A stretch of 64,000 nt of DNA, from the NCBI GenBank assembly GCA_034231615.1, contig CM067315.1, forward strand, positions 33,602,156 to 33,666,155. The letters run 5' to 3'. The notes under the pieces were generated by a model. It was not told the DNA's origin, searched no databases, and was given only the letters and a program-made list of their open reading frames with translations. How positions within the stretch are numbered: position 1 is the stretch's first letter; each line of letters starts with the position of its first letter. Source of the DNA: Meghimatium bilineatum. Taxonomy: Eukaryota; Mollusca; Gastropoda; Stylommatophora; Philomycidae. This document shows positions 11,036 to 20,778 of the stretch, in pieces. Position numbers and translations under genes: made by a program.

Positions 11036-11800
11036 GTCTATGAGTCGTATTTATTATGAGGCTATTAATTAATATACTTATTTTATACTACTATAAACTA
11101 TAATTAATTTATGAAATTATAATAGTGGATCTAAGCTGGATGAGAAGAGACAAGGCTGAGTTACATACTGTATACTCACTCATTATCAAAATAATGTCAA
11201 TGAGGAGAATGCTGGTAGAAACAACAATATTGACAATTATACACACAGAGTCTGAAAGTACGATGATAAAAATTCGAGTGATCGGAAAAGGGGAGATGTG
11301 CGTCCTCCCTGGAAAGATCACAGGAATCCAAAAACTGTGAAAAAGAAAACTCTCATACTAATTATACTTATACATTATATACTATATTATATAGGGCATA
11401 TACTCTTCTCATAGCGAACAACTAACACCGTGTGAGTGTCACAGTGACAGCACACATTTAATTCATTTATGATTTCACACATCACTCAGACACAACAACG
11501 TCCAACACATGACTGACTGAGACACTAGACTTAACTTGATTATATACTATACTCTTAAATGTCCGATGGAATGGCAACCAGAACACTTATATGAATGCAC
11601 ATTGTGCAATTATTCTAGTTCCCAGTCATTTCTCAAAACCTTACTAATTACGCTACATTAAATAATACACCAAGTTTGACCACGTACCATTATCATTATC
11701 AGCCGCCATATTGCTGTTGCTAGTGTAGTTTGATTGTCACGTGATCAAATTATAGCAACCAAGAAAAGCACATTTTACTTGCTTTGTATTCACAGGTATC
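11036..11800. other. No recognised gene
   Basis: AT-rich; contains a 71-codon + frame at 11125-11340 without recognisable similarity, in a setting of old repeats. I do not call it a gene. Confidence 0.45.
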
Positions 11801-11911
11801 TAACACAGTGACACATACTGTAGTCTGTGGCACATACTGAAGAAATTTAATTTTGACACCACAATTATAGACATTATTGAAGCTCTGTACGTAAATGCAA
11901 ATAGTGCTGTC

Positions 11912-12214
11912 TTGTCACACAATACAATTAGAGAGTTCTTCAAAACATATGTGGGAGTTCGACAGGGATGCATAATGTCCCCAGTACTTTTTAACATAGG
12001 CCTATACTTAGAGCACATCATACAAGAGACATTACATGACTACAACATGTCTATATCGATCGGAGGTCGCCCTATTTGCAACTTGCGTTTCGCTGATGAT
12101 ATTGATCTTATAGCTGGGTCAGAACAATCATTGCAAGAATTAACATCAAAGTTAGAAAAAGTTACCAGCAAGTACGGAATGGAAATCAATTCAGATAAGA
12201 GCAAATCTTGGTAA
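11912..12214 (+). pseudogene. RTE-1 reverse transcriptase fragment (palm)
   Basis: About 100 residues with VRQGCIMSP and the intact FADD catalytic box. It codes the RNA-templated polymerase palm of an RTE-type LINE, and is interrupted by a frameshift after NSDKSKSW. Confidence 0.85.
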
Positions 12215-12705
12215 ACAGCAGAGACACAGAAAATCAGACTAATATCATGATGAATGGACACAAGCTTGAAGAGGTTAATACCTTCAAATACCTCGGATCC
12301 AGTATATGCAGCGATGGTAAATGCAAAGCAGAACTAAAAATAAGGCTGGAGATGGCTTTAGCGTCCTTGTCAAGGCTAACTGTGATTTGGAAAAGCAACA
12401 TCAGTGTTGGAGTGAAAATCAAACTGTATAGGTCGCTGGTGCTTTCTGTTGTGTTGTATGGTTGTGAGAGTTGGACACTCACTGCGGACATGGAGAGAAG
12501 ATTACAGGCTTTCGAGTATAAATGCTACAGAAGAATTCTACGAATTTCCTATAGGGAACATAAGACCAATGTGCACGTAAGAAATAAAGTAGAGATGTGT
12601 GCAGGTGTCCAGGAGCCATTGCTTTCAATAGTGAAACGACGAAAACTAGCATGGTTCGGGCATGTATGCAGGCACGATTCCTTGTCAAAAACAATACTGC
12701 AGTGA
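12208..12705 (+). pseudogene. RTE-1 post-RT (thumb and C-terminal) fragment
   Basis: 165 residues in the frame following the shift, with YLGS, YGCESWTL, RRILRIS and WFGHVCRHD boxes of RTE-type polyproteins. It ends at a TGA in LSKTILQ*, where other copies read on. Confidence 0.85.
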
Positions 12706-13084
12706 ACTGTCGAGGGTGGAAGAAGCAGAGGAGGGAAAATAAAGACATGGACAGACAACATCAAGGAATGGACAGGGCTAGATATTTCCACTTAATCATC
12801 GCTGAGGATAGAATTCTCTGGAGGACTCTGTGTGCTGAAGCATCCAATGTGGTACCCCTACGACCCTGAAGGGTTATGGGTTTATAGATAGATAGATAGA
12901 ACACAGTGAAGATCTCTAACATTTATTCGTTATAAACAGACGACATTGTATGCCGGACAAACTAATTTGTGCTCAGTTGCCCAAACAGATGTCGAATGGT
13001 ATGCAGAAGATGTCCCAAATAAAACCCCAAAATTTCCAAATCCCATTCCCTTTTAATTAAAAATATTGCAAAAAATATGGTTTG

Positions 13085-13290
13085 TTTTGCCTCATGTAAA
13101 TCATGGTTGATAATATCCACACTTGCCGTTTTAAACGCATGGGTGAGAGTCTTAGTTATCGTTCCACGGTCAGATGTGTCGCCATGATTGCATTGAGTTC
13201 ATGTTTGTTCAAGTTAATCTTGATGTTTTCTATCCGCCGTTTTCTGGGTCTACCTTTGGCTCTATATCTGGATATGATGGAGGGATATAT
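13085..13290 (-). mobile_element. RTE-7 LINE fragment
   Basis: On the - strand it encodes remnants such as RRxIENIKINLNKHELNA, shared with 30500-30900 and 48660-48960. Decayed. Confidence 0.65.
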
Positions 13291-13460
13291 AGGCCTATCG
13301 GGAGGGAAACAAACGGGCCGATCAATTAGCTAGTCTCGCCACTACAACAGCCTATGGACTGAGCAGACATTTTCATTGCTGTTCGCGAGTCCTCACTATC
13401 AGAGGATTTTGAGAGGAATGAGCATAATAACAAGATGCATCCAGTAAATATTATAGTCAG

Positions 13461-13619
13461 CAGGGCCGGTCTTAGGCCATTGCGGCCGCAGTGGGCCCCG
13501 CACTTTCATAGGCCCATAAATTCATATTATAATTTATTTTATTATCCTCTTCCCTACACAGAATGGGCCCCGCGCAATCCGTTTCGCATAGCGCCCCTTA
13601 ATTTTTAGGGGCGGCCCTG
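13461..13619. mobile_element. hAT-type MITE, 159 bp
   Basis: Flanked by a perfect 8-bp duplication ATAGTCAG (13453-13460 and 13620-13627), the size typical of hAT elements. Ends CAGGGCCGGT and GGGCGGCCCTG are inverted (CAGGGCCG). Inside, GTGGGCCCCG and its partner ATGGGCCCCGCG stand near the ends. It is too short to code anything. GC-rich ends enclose an AT-rich core. Confidence 0.88.
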
Positions 13620-13844
13620 ATAGTCAGGATGGGCGTGGCCCGTAGAGAGCCCTTGACACAGATTTCAAAAAGAGCTGTGAACCTCAAAGAACCGGAACCA
13701 TCCGCCGTTATATCTTGAGAGATTTACTGAAGCGAAGATCGGAACATCTATGTACGTGTCTGGTGTGCGATGATGGTAATCAACAGACCTAATAGGCCTA
13801 CCTAATCGGGATATGGTTTTTTGTTATAGGCCTATGCTCTTATT

Positions 13845-14075
13845 GGTAGGTCATACTTGGTTTGGACATCAACAGAATACACCACCAATCTCTTGAATTG
13901 ATACATATGCCCTATAGGCAAAAGAGTCAGGGGTAGACCAAATGAAACACTCAGAAGAAGAATACTTTGAGAAAGTAAAACAATCAAAATACATACTATT
14001 CAAGAACTGCACAGAATAGCTTTGAGCAGACATAATTGGATAGATCTGATCTCTGCCCTGTGCGCTAACTTAGCG
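13845..14075 (+). mobile_element. RTE-4 LINE fragment
   Basis: Remnants of WFGHQ, a KRVRGRPNETLRRR-like basic region and AxxxNWIDLISALCA resemble the end of the copy at 7385-8050. Many stops. Confidence 0.6.
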
Positions 14076-14099
14076 CTAAAGGAAAATGAATTTGGTTTT

Positions 14100-14245
14100 G
14101 GTACATTCTCATAAGGTGAATGTTAATATTATGACATGTAAACCAGTCAGTAACAAACTTAAAAACAGCACACAAGAAGGTCATCTCCAGAGAACTCTTC
14201 CACCCCTGACGCCGCAATGCAAACAAGGGCCACAGCGTATAGATA
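14100..14245 (+). mobile_element. RTE-6 LINE fragment
   Basis: AAGGTCATCTCCAGAGAACT and the CCCTGACGCCGCAATGC stretch match the end of the copy at 18570-19110. Confidence 0.6.
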
Positions 14246-14404
14246 GAACCAGTCAGTGAAAAACATCCCGCTAGCGCTGTGATAAGCCTTGTAAGTCGGC
14301 AGTGTATAAATAATGTATTAAACCTATAACATATGTGTGGTCTCGGCGACAAAGCACCAGAGCTCAGTGATATTGTTTATGATAAAGATATATAGGCACC
14401 TATA

Positions 14405-14575
14405 TATCATCATCACGAAAGCGTAAACGAAATCATGCTATAGCATGATTAAATATAGTATGATACTAAATATATAGTAGGGCCCTATATACCAAATATA
14501 GCATGATTTCGTGTACGCACACAATAAATATAGCATGATTTCGTGTACGCACACAATAAATATAAAATATAAACC
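14405..14575. repeat. Left arm of an inverted pair of about 32-bp arrays
   Basis: Units AAATATAGCATGATTTCGTG plus TACGCACACAAT. The right arm at 15219-15445 has the same unit in the opposite orientation. Confidence 0.88.
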
Positions 14576-14699
14576 TTGATTTCGAGCAAGATATCTCGTG
14601 ATTTCAATAATACCAACAATATTAAGAAGCGATAAATACTATATTAAGTAATAAGTAATAATGTTACTGTTATATACTAACTATGAAATAGAAAACTAA

Positions 14700-15215
14700 T
14701 GTCAAAAATAAATAACAATAAACAAAGGAACAATGACTCTTTCCATGATGCTTTTATCCATTTCGCTGTGAACAGGCAGCTCTTGACAGCTCATAGCCCT
14801 TCTGGCGAATGCACAGGTTTTCCTCAGTTGTGATGCAATTGTATAGAGTGTGTTTTGTATAGTTGGAAGCGGTGGTAGTAGTTCTTGTCGGATGTCTGTT
14901 AGTTTTGGGCACTGCAGTAGTAGGTGCTCGACAATCTCTTTATGTGCGTTACAGTGTCTGCAATTTGGTTCGTGTAATGGATTTATTCTGTTCAGGTGTT
15001 TGTTAATGGGGACGTGGCCTTTTCTTAGTTGGAATGTGAGACTCTGGTTTACCTTCTCGAGTTTTCTCAGAGGGTCCATTGGGTTGGATTTATGTCGATG
15101 TTCATATAGTGAGCGTCCAATCTTTGAGCTGGCCCACTGTCATAGCAATTCTTGTCTGTAGTTGTTTCTTAGGATTTGTTTGCATATTTGTAGGGAGATT
15201 TTTGGGAGATATTTA
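14700..15215 (-). mobile_element. LINE-C C-terminal fragment (I/Jockey-like)
   Basis: The - strand frame (125 aa) encodes SLTFQLRKGHVPINKHLNRI, then a zinc-knuckle-like CRHCNAHKEIVEHLLLQC, and ends near MDKSIMERVIVPL. This C..C..H..C block is the standard region after RNase H in I/Jockey-clade LINEs. 3' relatives: 8085-8195, 15925-16050, 27985-28105. Confidence 0.8.
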
Positions 15216-15218
15216 ATG

Positions 15219-15445
15219 TGTGTGTACACGAAATCATGCTATATTTATGTGTGTGTACACGAAATCATGCTGTATTTAATGTGTGTGTATACGAAATCAC
15301 GCTATATTTATGTGTGTGTGCACAAAATCACGCTATATTTAATGTGTGCGTACAAATAATCATGCTATTGGTCTATTTAATGTGTGCGTACACGAATTAA
15401 CGCTATATTTAATGTGCGCGTACACGAAATCGTGCTATATTTAGA
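15219..15445. repeat. Right arm of the inverted array pair
   Basis: Seven units of about 32-36 bases, TGTGTGTGTACACGAAATCA plus TGCTATATTTA, inverted relative to 14405-14575. Short frames in it are spurious. Confidence 0.9.
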
Positions 15446-15449
15446 ATAT

Positions 15450-15764
15450 CAGAGATCTGATGTAATCACAGTAGGCAGTTGCCTACTACCAGACGACAAC
15501 CTGTCATCTGAAAAATTTTTAAAAAATTAAATTGTCACATCTTGTCTTAATTTCTTACTTTTGTCTTGTATAAAATAATATCCATGGACGACAAGAAATG
15601 CAGGCCAGCGGACATTGCACCTTAGTCATTTTGTTACAGGCTCCTTGTAACGGGCAACGTAAGATGTGCCATCACTGCGAATGGGTCAACAAATCTGACA
15701 ATAGATGGATGAGATAGTTTGCCCAGATGTAGGCCTATATGATGTGCCTCTGGCAGGATTTATT
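15450..15764. other. No recognised feature
   Basis: No open frame or pairable repeat was seen. Confidence 0.45.
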
Positions 15765-15860
15765 TATCCTGATATATTGGATCTTGATACATAATGCTGG
15801 AATTGAAGAGCCATGATCGCCTACGGCAGCCGGTATGGCACCTGATGATACTGGAATGTT
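15765..15860 (+). mobile_element. RTE-5 3' end fragment
   Basis: Matches 18370-18445: GATCTTGxTACATAATxCTG and CCGGxATGGCACxTxATGAT. Confidence 0.65.
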
Positions 15861-15924
15861 TCCTTCGGGAACTAAACATGCATCTATAACACCCCACCCT
15901 TACACATCTACGCCTCTGAGAACT

Positions 15925-16050
15925 TATATGAGTCTGGGTGTCGCCTCAGCTACACAACTGAGAAGAATCTGTGCTTTCGTCAGAAATGGTACGTGTTATC
16001 AAAAGTTAGCTGTTCACAGCTAGAGCTATTATTTCATCATCATCATATGG
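15925..16050 (+). mobile_element. LINE-C 3' end with (CAT)n tail
   Basis: Family signature CTGTGCTTTCGTCAGAAATG and CACAGCTAGAGCTATTATTT followed by CATCATCATCAT. Confidence 0.7.
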
Positions 16051-16064
16051 TCCTAAGAAGAACA

Positions 16065-16175
16065 ATGCTGTCTATGTGACATGTCATTTACAGAAAGTTG
16101 TCTTCACTGCCACTCTGTACGCCCCTTGGTTATGTGCAAGCTGCCCAGCTTCATCTTGTGTCTTTTTCAGATGGT
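16065..16175 (-). mobile_element. RTE-3 3' fragment
   Basis: Matches the low-coordinate end of 1140-1395 (GTGACATGTxxTTTACAGAA, CACTCTGTAxGCCxCTTGGT). Confidence 0.65.
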
Positions 16176-16179
16176 TCTC

Positions 16180-16850
16180 GAACATAACTGGCAATATACA
16201 ATTATTTTGATGTATACTACAATCAATTGTTACAATTTTAATTAAGGATCGTGAGAATATTTCAGTATAACGCTGAGAATTTTAACATATTTCGTGAGAT
16301 CACTTTAACGGATACAATGTTATAGAATCCAACAAATTCCTAGAAAAAGTATTTTTCGTCACTGAAGCTTCTCGCGGTGTTTCTACTGTTTGTCTTGAAT
16401 TTACTTGGGAAAAAAATATCTTAACGTTGAAACAGTTTTGTATACTGTACTGTTATTTGTAATTTCTCGATACCCATACCATACAGTCTGATAGGCTGTG
16501 CTTGCATTGTAAAGGGATAAAAGTTCCAATTCCGGGTAACAACCCTAAACAGGAAATGGGTGGCTGTGGTAACACAGTGCAAATATCACAATGAACAAAA
16601 ATAGATATAGGCCCTAAGTGTTACCAAAATAAGTCGATAAAACGACCTAACCACGAGACACTGTGACAGACGACAAATTGGTAGGCCCCCTAACACTCTC
16701 ATTGTAAAGCTGACCGACCATGTGTTTTACGTAAGTAGGCCTACTATTTTCACAATTATGTGGTTATCAACACGGTTGCACATATCGCTATATTCTAAGC
16801 TTAAGTCTTAGAATATCGTGCTTTCGTGATTTAATTAATACGGTCAAAGT
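16180..16850. other. No recognised gene; unique-looking
   Basis: AT-rich sequence with no repeat pairing in the window. It precedes the signal-peptide candidate and may hold its regulatory region. Confidence 0.4.
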
Positions 16851-16856
16851 TATATG

Positions 16857-16864
16857 TTTATAAG
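16857..16864 (+). promoter_or_regulatory. TATA-like box before the signal-peptide frame
   Basis: TTTATAAG about 91 bases before the ATG at 16955. It sits in one of the few stretches here (16180-16950) where I find no dispersed repeat. Support is positional only. Confidence 0.25.
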
Positions 16865-16954
16865 TAGGTGAGCCACAAGTACCGTGATATCTGTTTGTCT
16901 AATCACTAATCACATTAATACTGCCGTACTTTGTGTCAGTTTGTGAACACCAAA

Positions 16955-17028
16955 ATGGAGTTGATGGTATTGCTGACATTTCCTCTGATGTTCCTTGTTC
17001 TCTTTATGTCACAAGCACGTGCATGTTG
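16955..17028 (+). CDS. Candidate signal-peptide first exon
   Basis: ATG in a good context (ACCAAAATGG) opens a short frame, MELMVLLTFPLMFLVLFMSQ then ARAC, with a hydrophobic core and small residues before a probable cleavage site: the shape of a secretory signal peptide. A GTAATC follows at 17029 as a possible donor; without splicing the frame stops at 17030-17032 after 25 codons. TTTATAAG at 16857-16864 lies about 91 bases upstream, a plausible TATA box. No second exon could be identified before the SINE copy that follows. It may be a small secreted protein gene or a chance frame. Confidence 0.3.
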
Positions 17029-17039
17029 GTAATCCATGT

Positions 17040-17300
17040 TTAGTGAGAGGCCTCATACATTTTATGCTGTAGTCCAGAGAACGATACGATTATGTGTTAT
17101 GTTATTGTTTACATCTTAGATGCGATATTTGCGCATTTCGGTCTGACACATTCGACTTCAGCATGAATTTCTGGCCACTTGACCCATTGATAGATGGGAC
17201 AGCCAAATAAGCCATTAAAAACATCTTAGTTGTCTCTTATTACGTGCATGGTAGGTAGCAGTGTTACTGTTCTCCGTTCCCCTTTCGGCAACACACTGAC
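17040..17300 (-). mobile_element. Old SINE-A copy
   Basis: Recognisable by GACACATTCGACTTCAGCAT, GATGGGACAGCCAA and CCCCTTTCGGCAACACACTG, in the - orientation. More diverged than the other copies. Confidence 0.7.
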
Positions 17301-17432
17301 GAATTTTTAAATCGATTTTTAATCGATCATGACGAATCATATGTCATGCTGCATCACATGACTGTTATCTGATAACGTCGAGGACAAAAATAAAAAATGT
17401 GGGTCGGTTCCGTCGTAAAAAAAATATTTTAT

Positions 17433-17530
17433 ATGGTGCTGTCCATAAATTACGTCAAGGTTTTTTTTAATCAATCTTTGAGACCACCCCCCCCCCCCAA
17501 TCTCCACCCATGTCAACAATTCAGGACCCT
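17433..17530. repeat. Low-complexity stretch with transposon-like CTGTCCATAAATTACGTCA
   Basis: CTGTCCATAAATTACGTCA is reminiscent of terminal sequences of DNA transposons in many invertebrates. It is followed by T8, then C14 at about 17484-17497. I could not find the partner end. The homopolymers may be of uncertain length in the assembly. Confidence 0.35.
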
Positions 17531-17699
17531 TTCTTTGATTATGTCTAAAATTTATACTCCTACCACAACTCCCTAAAAAATTTGGGCAGAAAAAAGGTAC
17601 GAAGAAAGCTATTTGATGTCTAAAAATGTTATTTTAAATTTCAAATTCAAACAATTTAATTGTTGCATAATCAACAATTAGAGGTGAGAAAGAGACTTC

Positions 17700-18450
17700 T
17701 GCAGTGCGATATAACCCCTATACTATAACTAATGAATGCGAGTCCTGGACAAAAAACAAACTGGAACGTGGGAAATTAGTGGCAATAGATATGCGGTTCT
17801 ATAGAAGATTGCTGAGAATACCATGGACTGCCAGAAAAACTAATGTGGAAGTGTTGAAAGAGTCAAATGTGAAACGGACCTTAATCAATAATATAAGAAA
17901 AAAAAAATCTTCAGGTTTTGGCCACTTCATGAGACAGGCAGGTTTGGAGAACATAGTCTCAACAGGCAAGATTCAATAGAGACAGAGGGCGACAACGTGA
18001 GAAAATATTAGACAGTTTGACACCTGGCACGACAGGGAAATAACAACGATCTTGGTACTTCTTCTTCTTCTTTTGCGTTCGTTCTCAAACTCCTGCAGAT
18101 TATCAGGATGTAGTCCGGAGAACGGAATGCGTTGTGTCATGGTTTACAACATTACTGTGATATCTGCGCCGTTCGACCTGACACATCCGTCTTCAGCTTT
18201 GTGTCTTCAGCATTGATCCGGCTTTGGATCACTGACCCTATATGGGATGGGACAGCCAACTCCGTCCCATAACCTCCTTAGTCGCCTTTTACGACATGCG
18301 TGGAAGGTAAACAGTGTTGCTATTCTTTACTCCCCTTTCAGGACCCGACAAAACACGGGCGTGATCAACGATCTTGGTACATAATACTGTAGACATAGAG
18401 CTGCGGAGAGCCATGGCCGCCTACGCTAGCCGGCATGGCACTTAATGATA
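17700..18450 (+). mobile_element. RTE-5 LINE 3' end, interrupted by a SINE
   Basis: The + frame encodes NECESWTKNKLERGKL, FYRRLLRIPWTARKTNVEVL and GFGHFMRQAGLENIVSTGKI, the post-RT region of an RTE-type LINE. It then continues to ITTILVHNTVDIELRRAMAA on the far side of the SINE-A insertion (18059-18365), and ends with TTAATGATAATAAA. The sequence joins perfectly once the SINE and one duplication copy are removed. Confidence 0.82.
18059..18365 (-). mobile_element. SINE-A, full-length copy with 15-bp target duplication
   Basis: Flanked by perfect CAACGATCTTGGTAC (18044-18058 and 18366-18380). It runs from the (TTC)n tail at 18059 to CACGGGC at the far end. Retroposition into the RTE-5 fragment is clear. 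Confidence 0.93.
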
Positions 18451-18569
18451 ATAAACAATAGTGGTAAAGTCAACTTTTGTCACCCTCTCTCCTTTGTCAA
18501 TAACTATCAAGTGTCAAACGTTTTAGATCCCGCCCAAATTGTTGACGTAATTTAATCTCATCTCTTTTA

Positions 18570-19110
18570 GGTCTTCATAGATGCAATAGCATACCAGTTC
18601 TTAGGGTAAGTAGATGTCATATATTTTCAAAAACAACTATGTGAAGATGAACACCAAAACTGTACTATATAAAATGATAATTATACCATCACTATGCTAC
18701 CATCTTCAAACGTGGACATTAACAACAGAAGCCAAAAGAAAACTTGTTACAAAAGAAATGACTTGTCTACTTAGAATCCTCGGAGTAACAATAAGAGATA
18801 ACATCAGAAACGAAAACATCGGAAGACCAAAAAGTATAATGCCAATACTGGATTACATCAGAAGACAATAGATTAAGTAGTTTTCACATGCCTCCAGACT
18901 GCCATAAGACAGTGTCCCTAAAAAGTATTACTATACAGGCACTATGGTTAGAAAGCCAGAGGCAGAATTTGCAAACGATGGATTACAGAAATAAAAGAGT
19001 TAACGAAAACAGACATATATGAGACACACAAAAAGCCATCTCCAGAGAATCTTCTACCCTGACGCTGCAAGGCACAATGGAGATAAAGCGGAAGGAAATG
19101 AAGAAAAAAA
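18570..19110 (+). mobile_element. RTE-6 LINE 3' fragment
   Basis: The frame at 18614-18871 encodes FKNNYVKMNTKTVLYKMIII, TWTLTTEAKRKLVTKEMTCL and RILGVTIRDNIRNENIGRP, followed by decayed sequence with RxPEAEF and the CCATCTCCAGAGAA box. Typical post-RT region of a LINE, with stops. Confidence 0.8.
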
Positions 19111-19204
19111 AAGATATGCGTGGACTCAAAGTTCTGAATTGTATTATCTGGAATATATGTTATAATGAAGTTTTCGTGATTGTGTAGGCTAGCTAAAGTG
19201 ACAT

Positions 19205-19310
19205 AAAACAACGCTGAATAAAATTGTCGGACCGAAAGTTAGAAATGTTGCAGCGATGCTGTAAACCATGATGCAGATCATGGACCAGATCCTGATACTC
19301 TGCAGTAGTT
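19205..19310 (+). mobile_element. SINE-A-like fragment, + orientation
   Basis: GTTGCAGCGATGCTGTAAAC and CATGATGCAG match the SINE-A core. Immediately beside a reversed fragment. Confidence 0.6.
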
Positions 19311-19334
19311 TGTGAACTTCACTTCTTATTCTGC

Positions 19335-19525
19335 GTTCTTTCTGAAATATATGCAAATTAGCGGTATCTGAATATCGTCCAAAGAGTGTAATGAGCTGTC
19401 TCATGGTTTGCAGCTTAGCTGCAATATCTGCACGTTTCGGTATGGCACATTCGACTTCAGCATGCTTATGTATCACATTGACCATCTATTGAATGACACA
19501 GCCAATTTCATCCCCACAATTTCCT
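19335..19525 (-). mobile_element. SINE-A-like fragment, - orientation
   Basis: TTCTGCGTTCTTTCTG tail side, TCATGGTTTGCAGCTTAGCT and CACATTCGACTTCAGCATG match SINE-A. Head-to-head with 19205-19310, so the pair could fold as a hairpin in RNA. Confidence 0.65.
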
Positions 19526-20216
19526 TGCCAATTTTTCGAATTCTTAATTTTAATCTATACAATTGTATTTTATTAATTATTTCAAAAATTAGAAATATTT
19601 AGTATTGGGCTCATATTCTGGCAGGCTTTTGGTCGGAGTTATTTTGAGACGTTGAGTTTATAGTTGTGCTCATTATCAGTAAAGCTAATAAAAGAAAGTG
19701 TACATACACATGACTACTAGTGCAGGACTGTACGGTGAATTGTCTCAGTATGATGCAAGTCTTCGAAATTTCGTCCCGTTTAAAAAGTTTTTATTTGAAA
19801 TTCCGCCCCTGACAATGTGTTTTTATTGGTTCCGCCTGATGCCGCCGCCTTTCCGCGTCATAGCTCGGCACGGCCCTGATTTAGTGTGGCATTTAATGAG
19901 ATCTTGACGTTGATGAGCCTTCTCACTCGGAATGTATCAATAGAATGAAGACGGTGTAGAGACGGGATGCCCACTTCGCTGTGTTAATACCATGGATACC
20001 GCATTCGAAATGTCTGACCAGTGGTTAACAAGACTATCAATAATCCATCAGGGAACCACCTAGTACAAACCATACCTATACCAGGGTCCGCAGATATGAC
20101 TTCGGCTAAAAAGAAAACCAGGAGAGGGTTTCTTTCTAAAACGCTAATCACTTTGTTTTTGAGGTTTTTAAAAATATGTTTATGTTGAGAAACCCGTTAT
20201 ATTTTACGTTATATCA
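19526..20216. other. Mostly unassigned; possible old hAT-like end
   Basis: 19790-19880 is GC-richer and ends CACGGCCCTG, like the end of the hAT MITE at 13619, but no matching left end or duplication was found. Otherwise nothing. Confidence 0.35.
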
Positions 20217-20262
20217 ATAACCCTTCAGGACTTAGGGGTGCCACTCTTGAAACATCCAAACA
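20217..20262 (-). mobile_element. RTE-1 terminal scrap
   Basis: TAACCCTTCAGGACTTAGGG followed by GTGCCAC matches the extreme 3' end of RTE-1 (48030). It lies about 110 bases before the candidate Rab10 promoter. Confidence 0.5.
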
Positions 20263-20372
20263 AAAATCCCGCCACGTCTCTCTGGCTTCAGTTCCTTGCT
20301 AAAAAATCAACCAACCCTTGCTCAAATGTTCTGTCACATATGACAGGAAGAACATTCTGAAGTGAACTCATT

Positions 20373-20393
20373 CCGGAAGGGGAAATGACGTAA
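20373..20393 (+). promoter_or_regulatory. Candidate Rab10 promoter: ETS and CRE-like motifs
   Basis: About 260 bases before the Rab10 ATG, CCGGAAG (ETS-type core, 20373-20379) stands 6 bases before TGACGTAA (CRE/ATF-like, 20386-20393). The stretch to the ATG has more CpG than its surroundings and no repeat that I recognise. Such pairs are common in housekeeping promoters of animals; the assignment is inference and the transcription start is unknown. Confidence 0.4.
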
Positions 20394-20651
20394 GTCGGAA
20401 AAAAATAACCTCAGCCGTGAAGTCTAACAACGTCTGTGTTTTTCTGTAATAGTTGATGTATTTCTCCGAAGTAACGTCTTATTTTACATATCTGAAATGA
20501 GGAACGAATAACAAAAATGTGTATCTTTTGCTAAGCAGCTGTATTCGTTGAAACCGCTGCGATAGAAAGCTTGGGATATCAACACTCAACAGCTATTTTT
20601 AGCAGTGCTTGACTCCTTTGAGATCAGAGATCGTATCAGTCAACACGGAAG

Positions 20652-20778
20652 ATGGCAAAGAAAACTTATGACTTGCTGTTCAAACTGTTACTTATTGGTG
20701 ATTCTGGTGTAGGAAAGACTTGTCTGCTATTTAGATTCTCAGACGATGCATTTAATACCACTTTTATATCAACTATAG
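20652..20778 (+). CDS. Rab10: Rab10 exon 1 (coding part)
   Basis: Codes residues 1-42 and the first base of Gly43. It contains the P-loop GDSGVGKTC and the effector-loop threonines. The donor reads ATAG|GTTTGT; the split glycine codon is completed by GT at the start of exon 2. Confidence 0.95.

Larger units (their letters stand above)
11805..12899 (+). mobile_element. RTE-1 LINE, 5'-truncated copy with RT core
   Basis: The longest copy of this family. Frame one (to 12214) holds RT motifs: VGVRQGCIMSPVLFNIGLYL and the catalytic FADDIDLIAG. A frameshift near 12210 leads to the post-RT domain [42 protein letters not shown] and KLAWFGHVCRHDSLSKTILQ. A stop at about 12703 and another shift follow before the end AEDRILWRTLCAE and a TAGATAGATAGATAGA tail. 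RTE-type LINEs often have such short tandem tails. Endonuclease and the RT fingers are missing, so it is dead by truncation and frameshift. Confidence 0.88.

Noticed and set aside
18571..18605. Possible 35-base micro-exon with a good acceptor and a GGGTAAGT donor
   Set aside because: The sequence reads AYQFLG, which resembles the YLG box of the RTE-6 LINE that continues directly after it.
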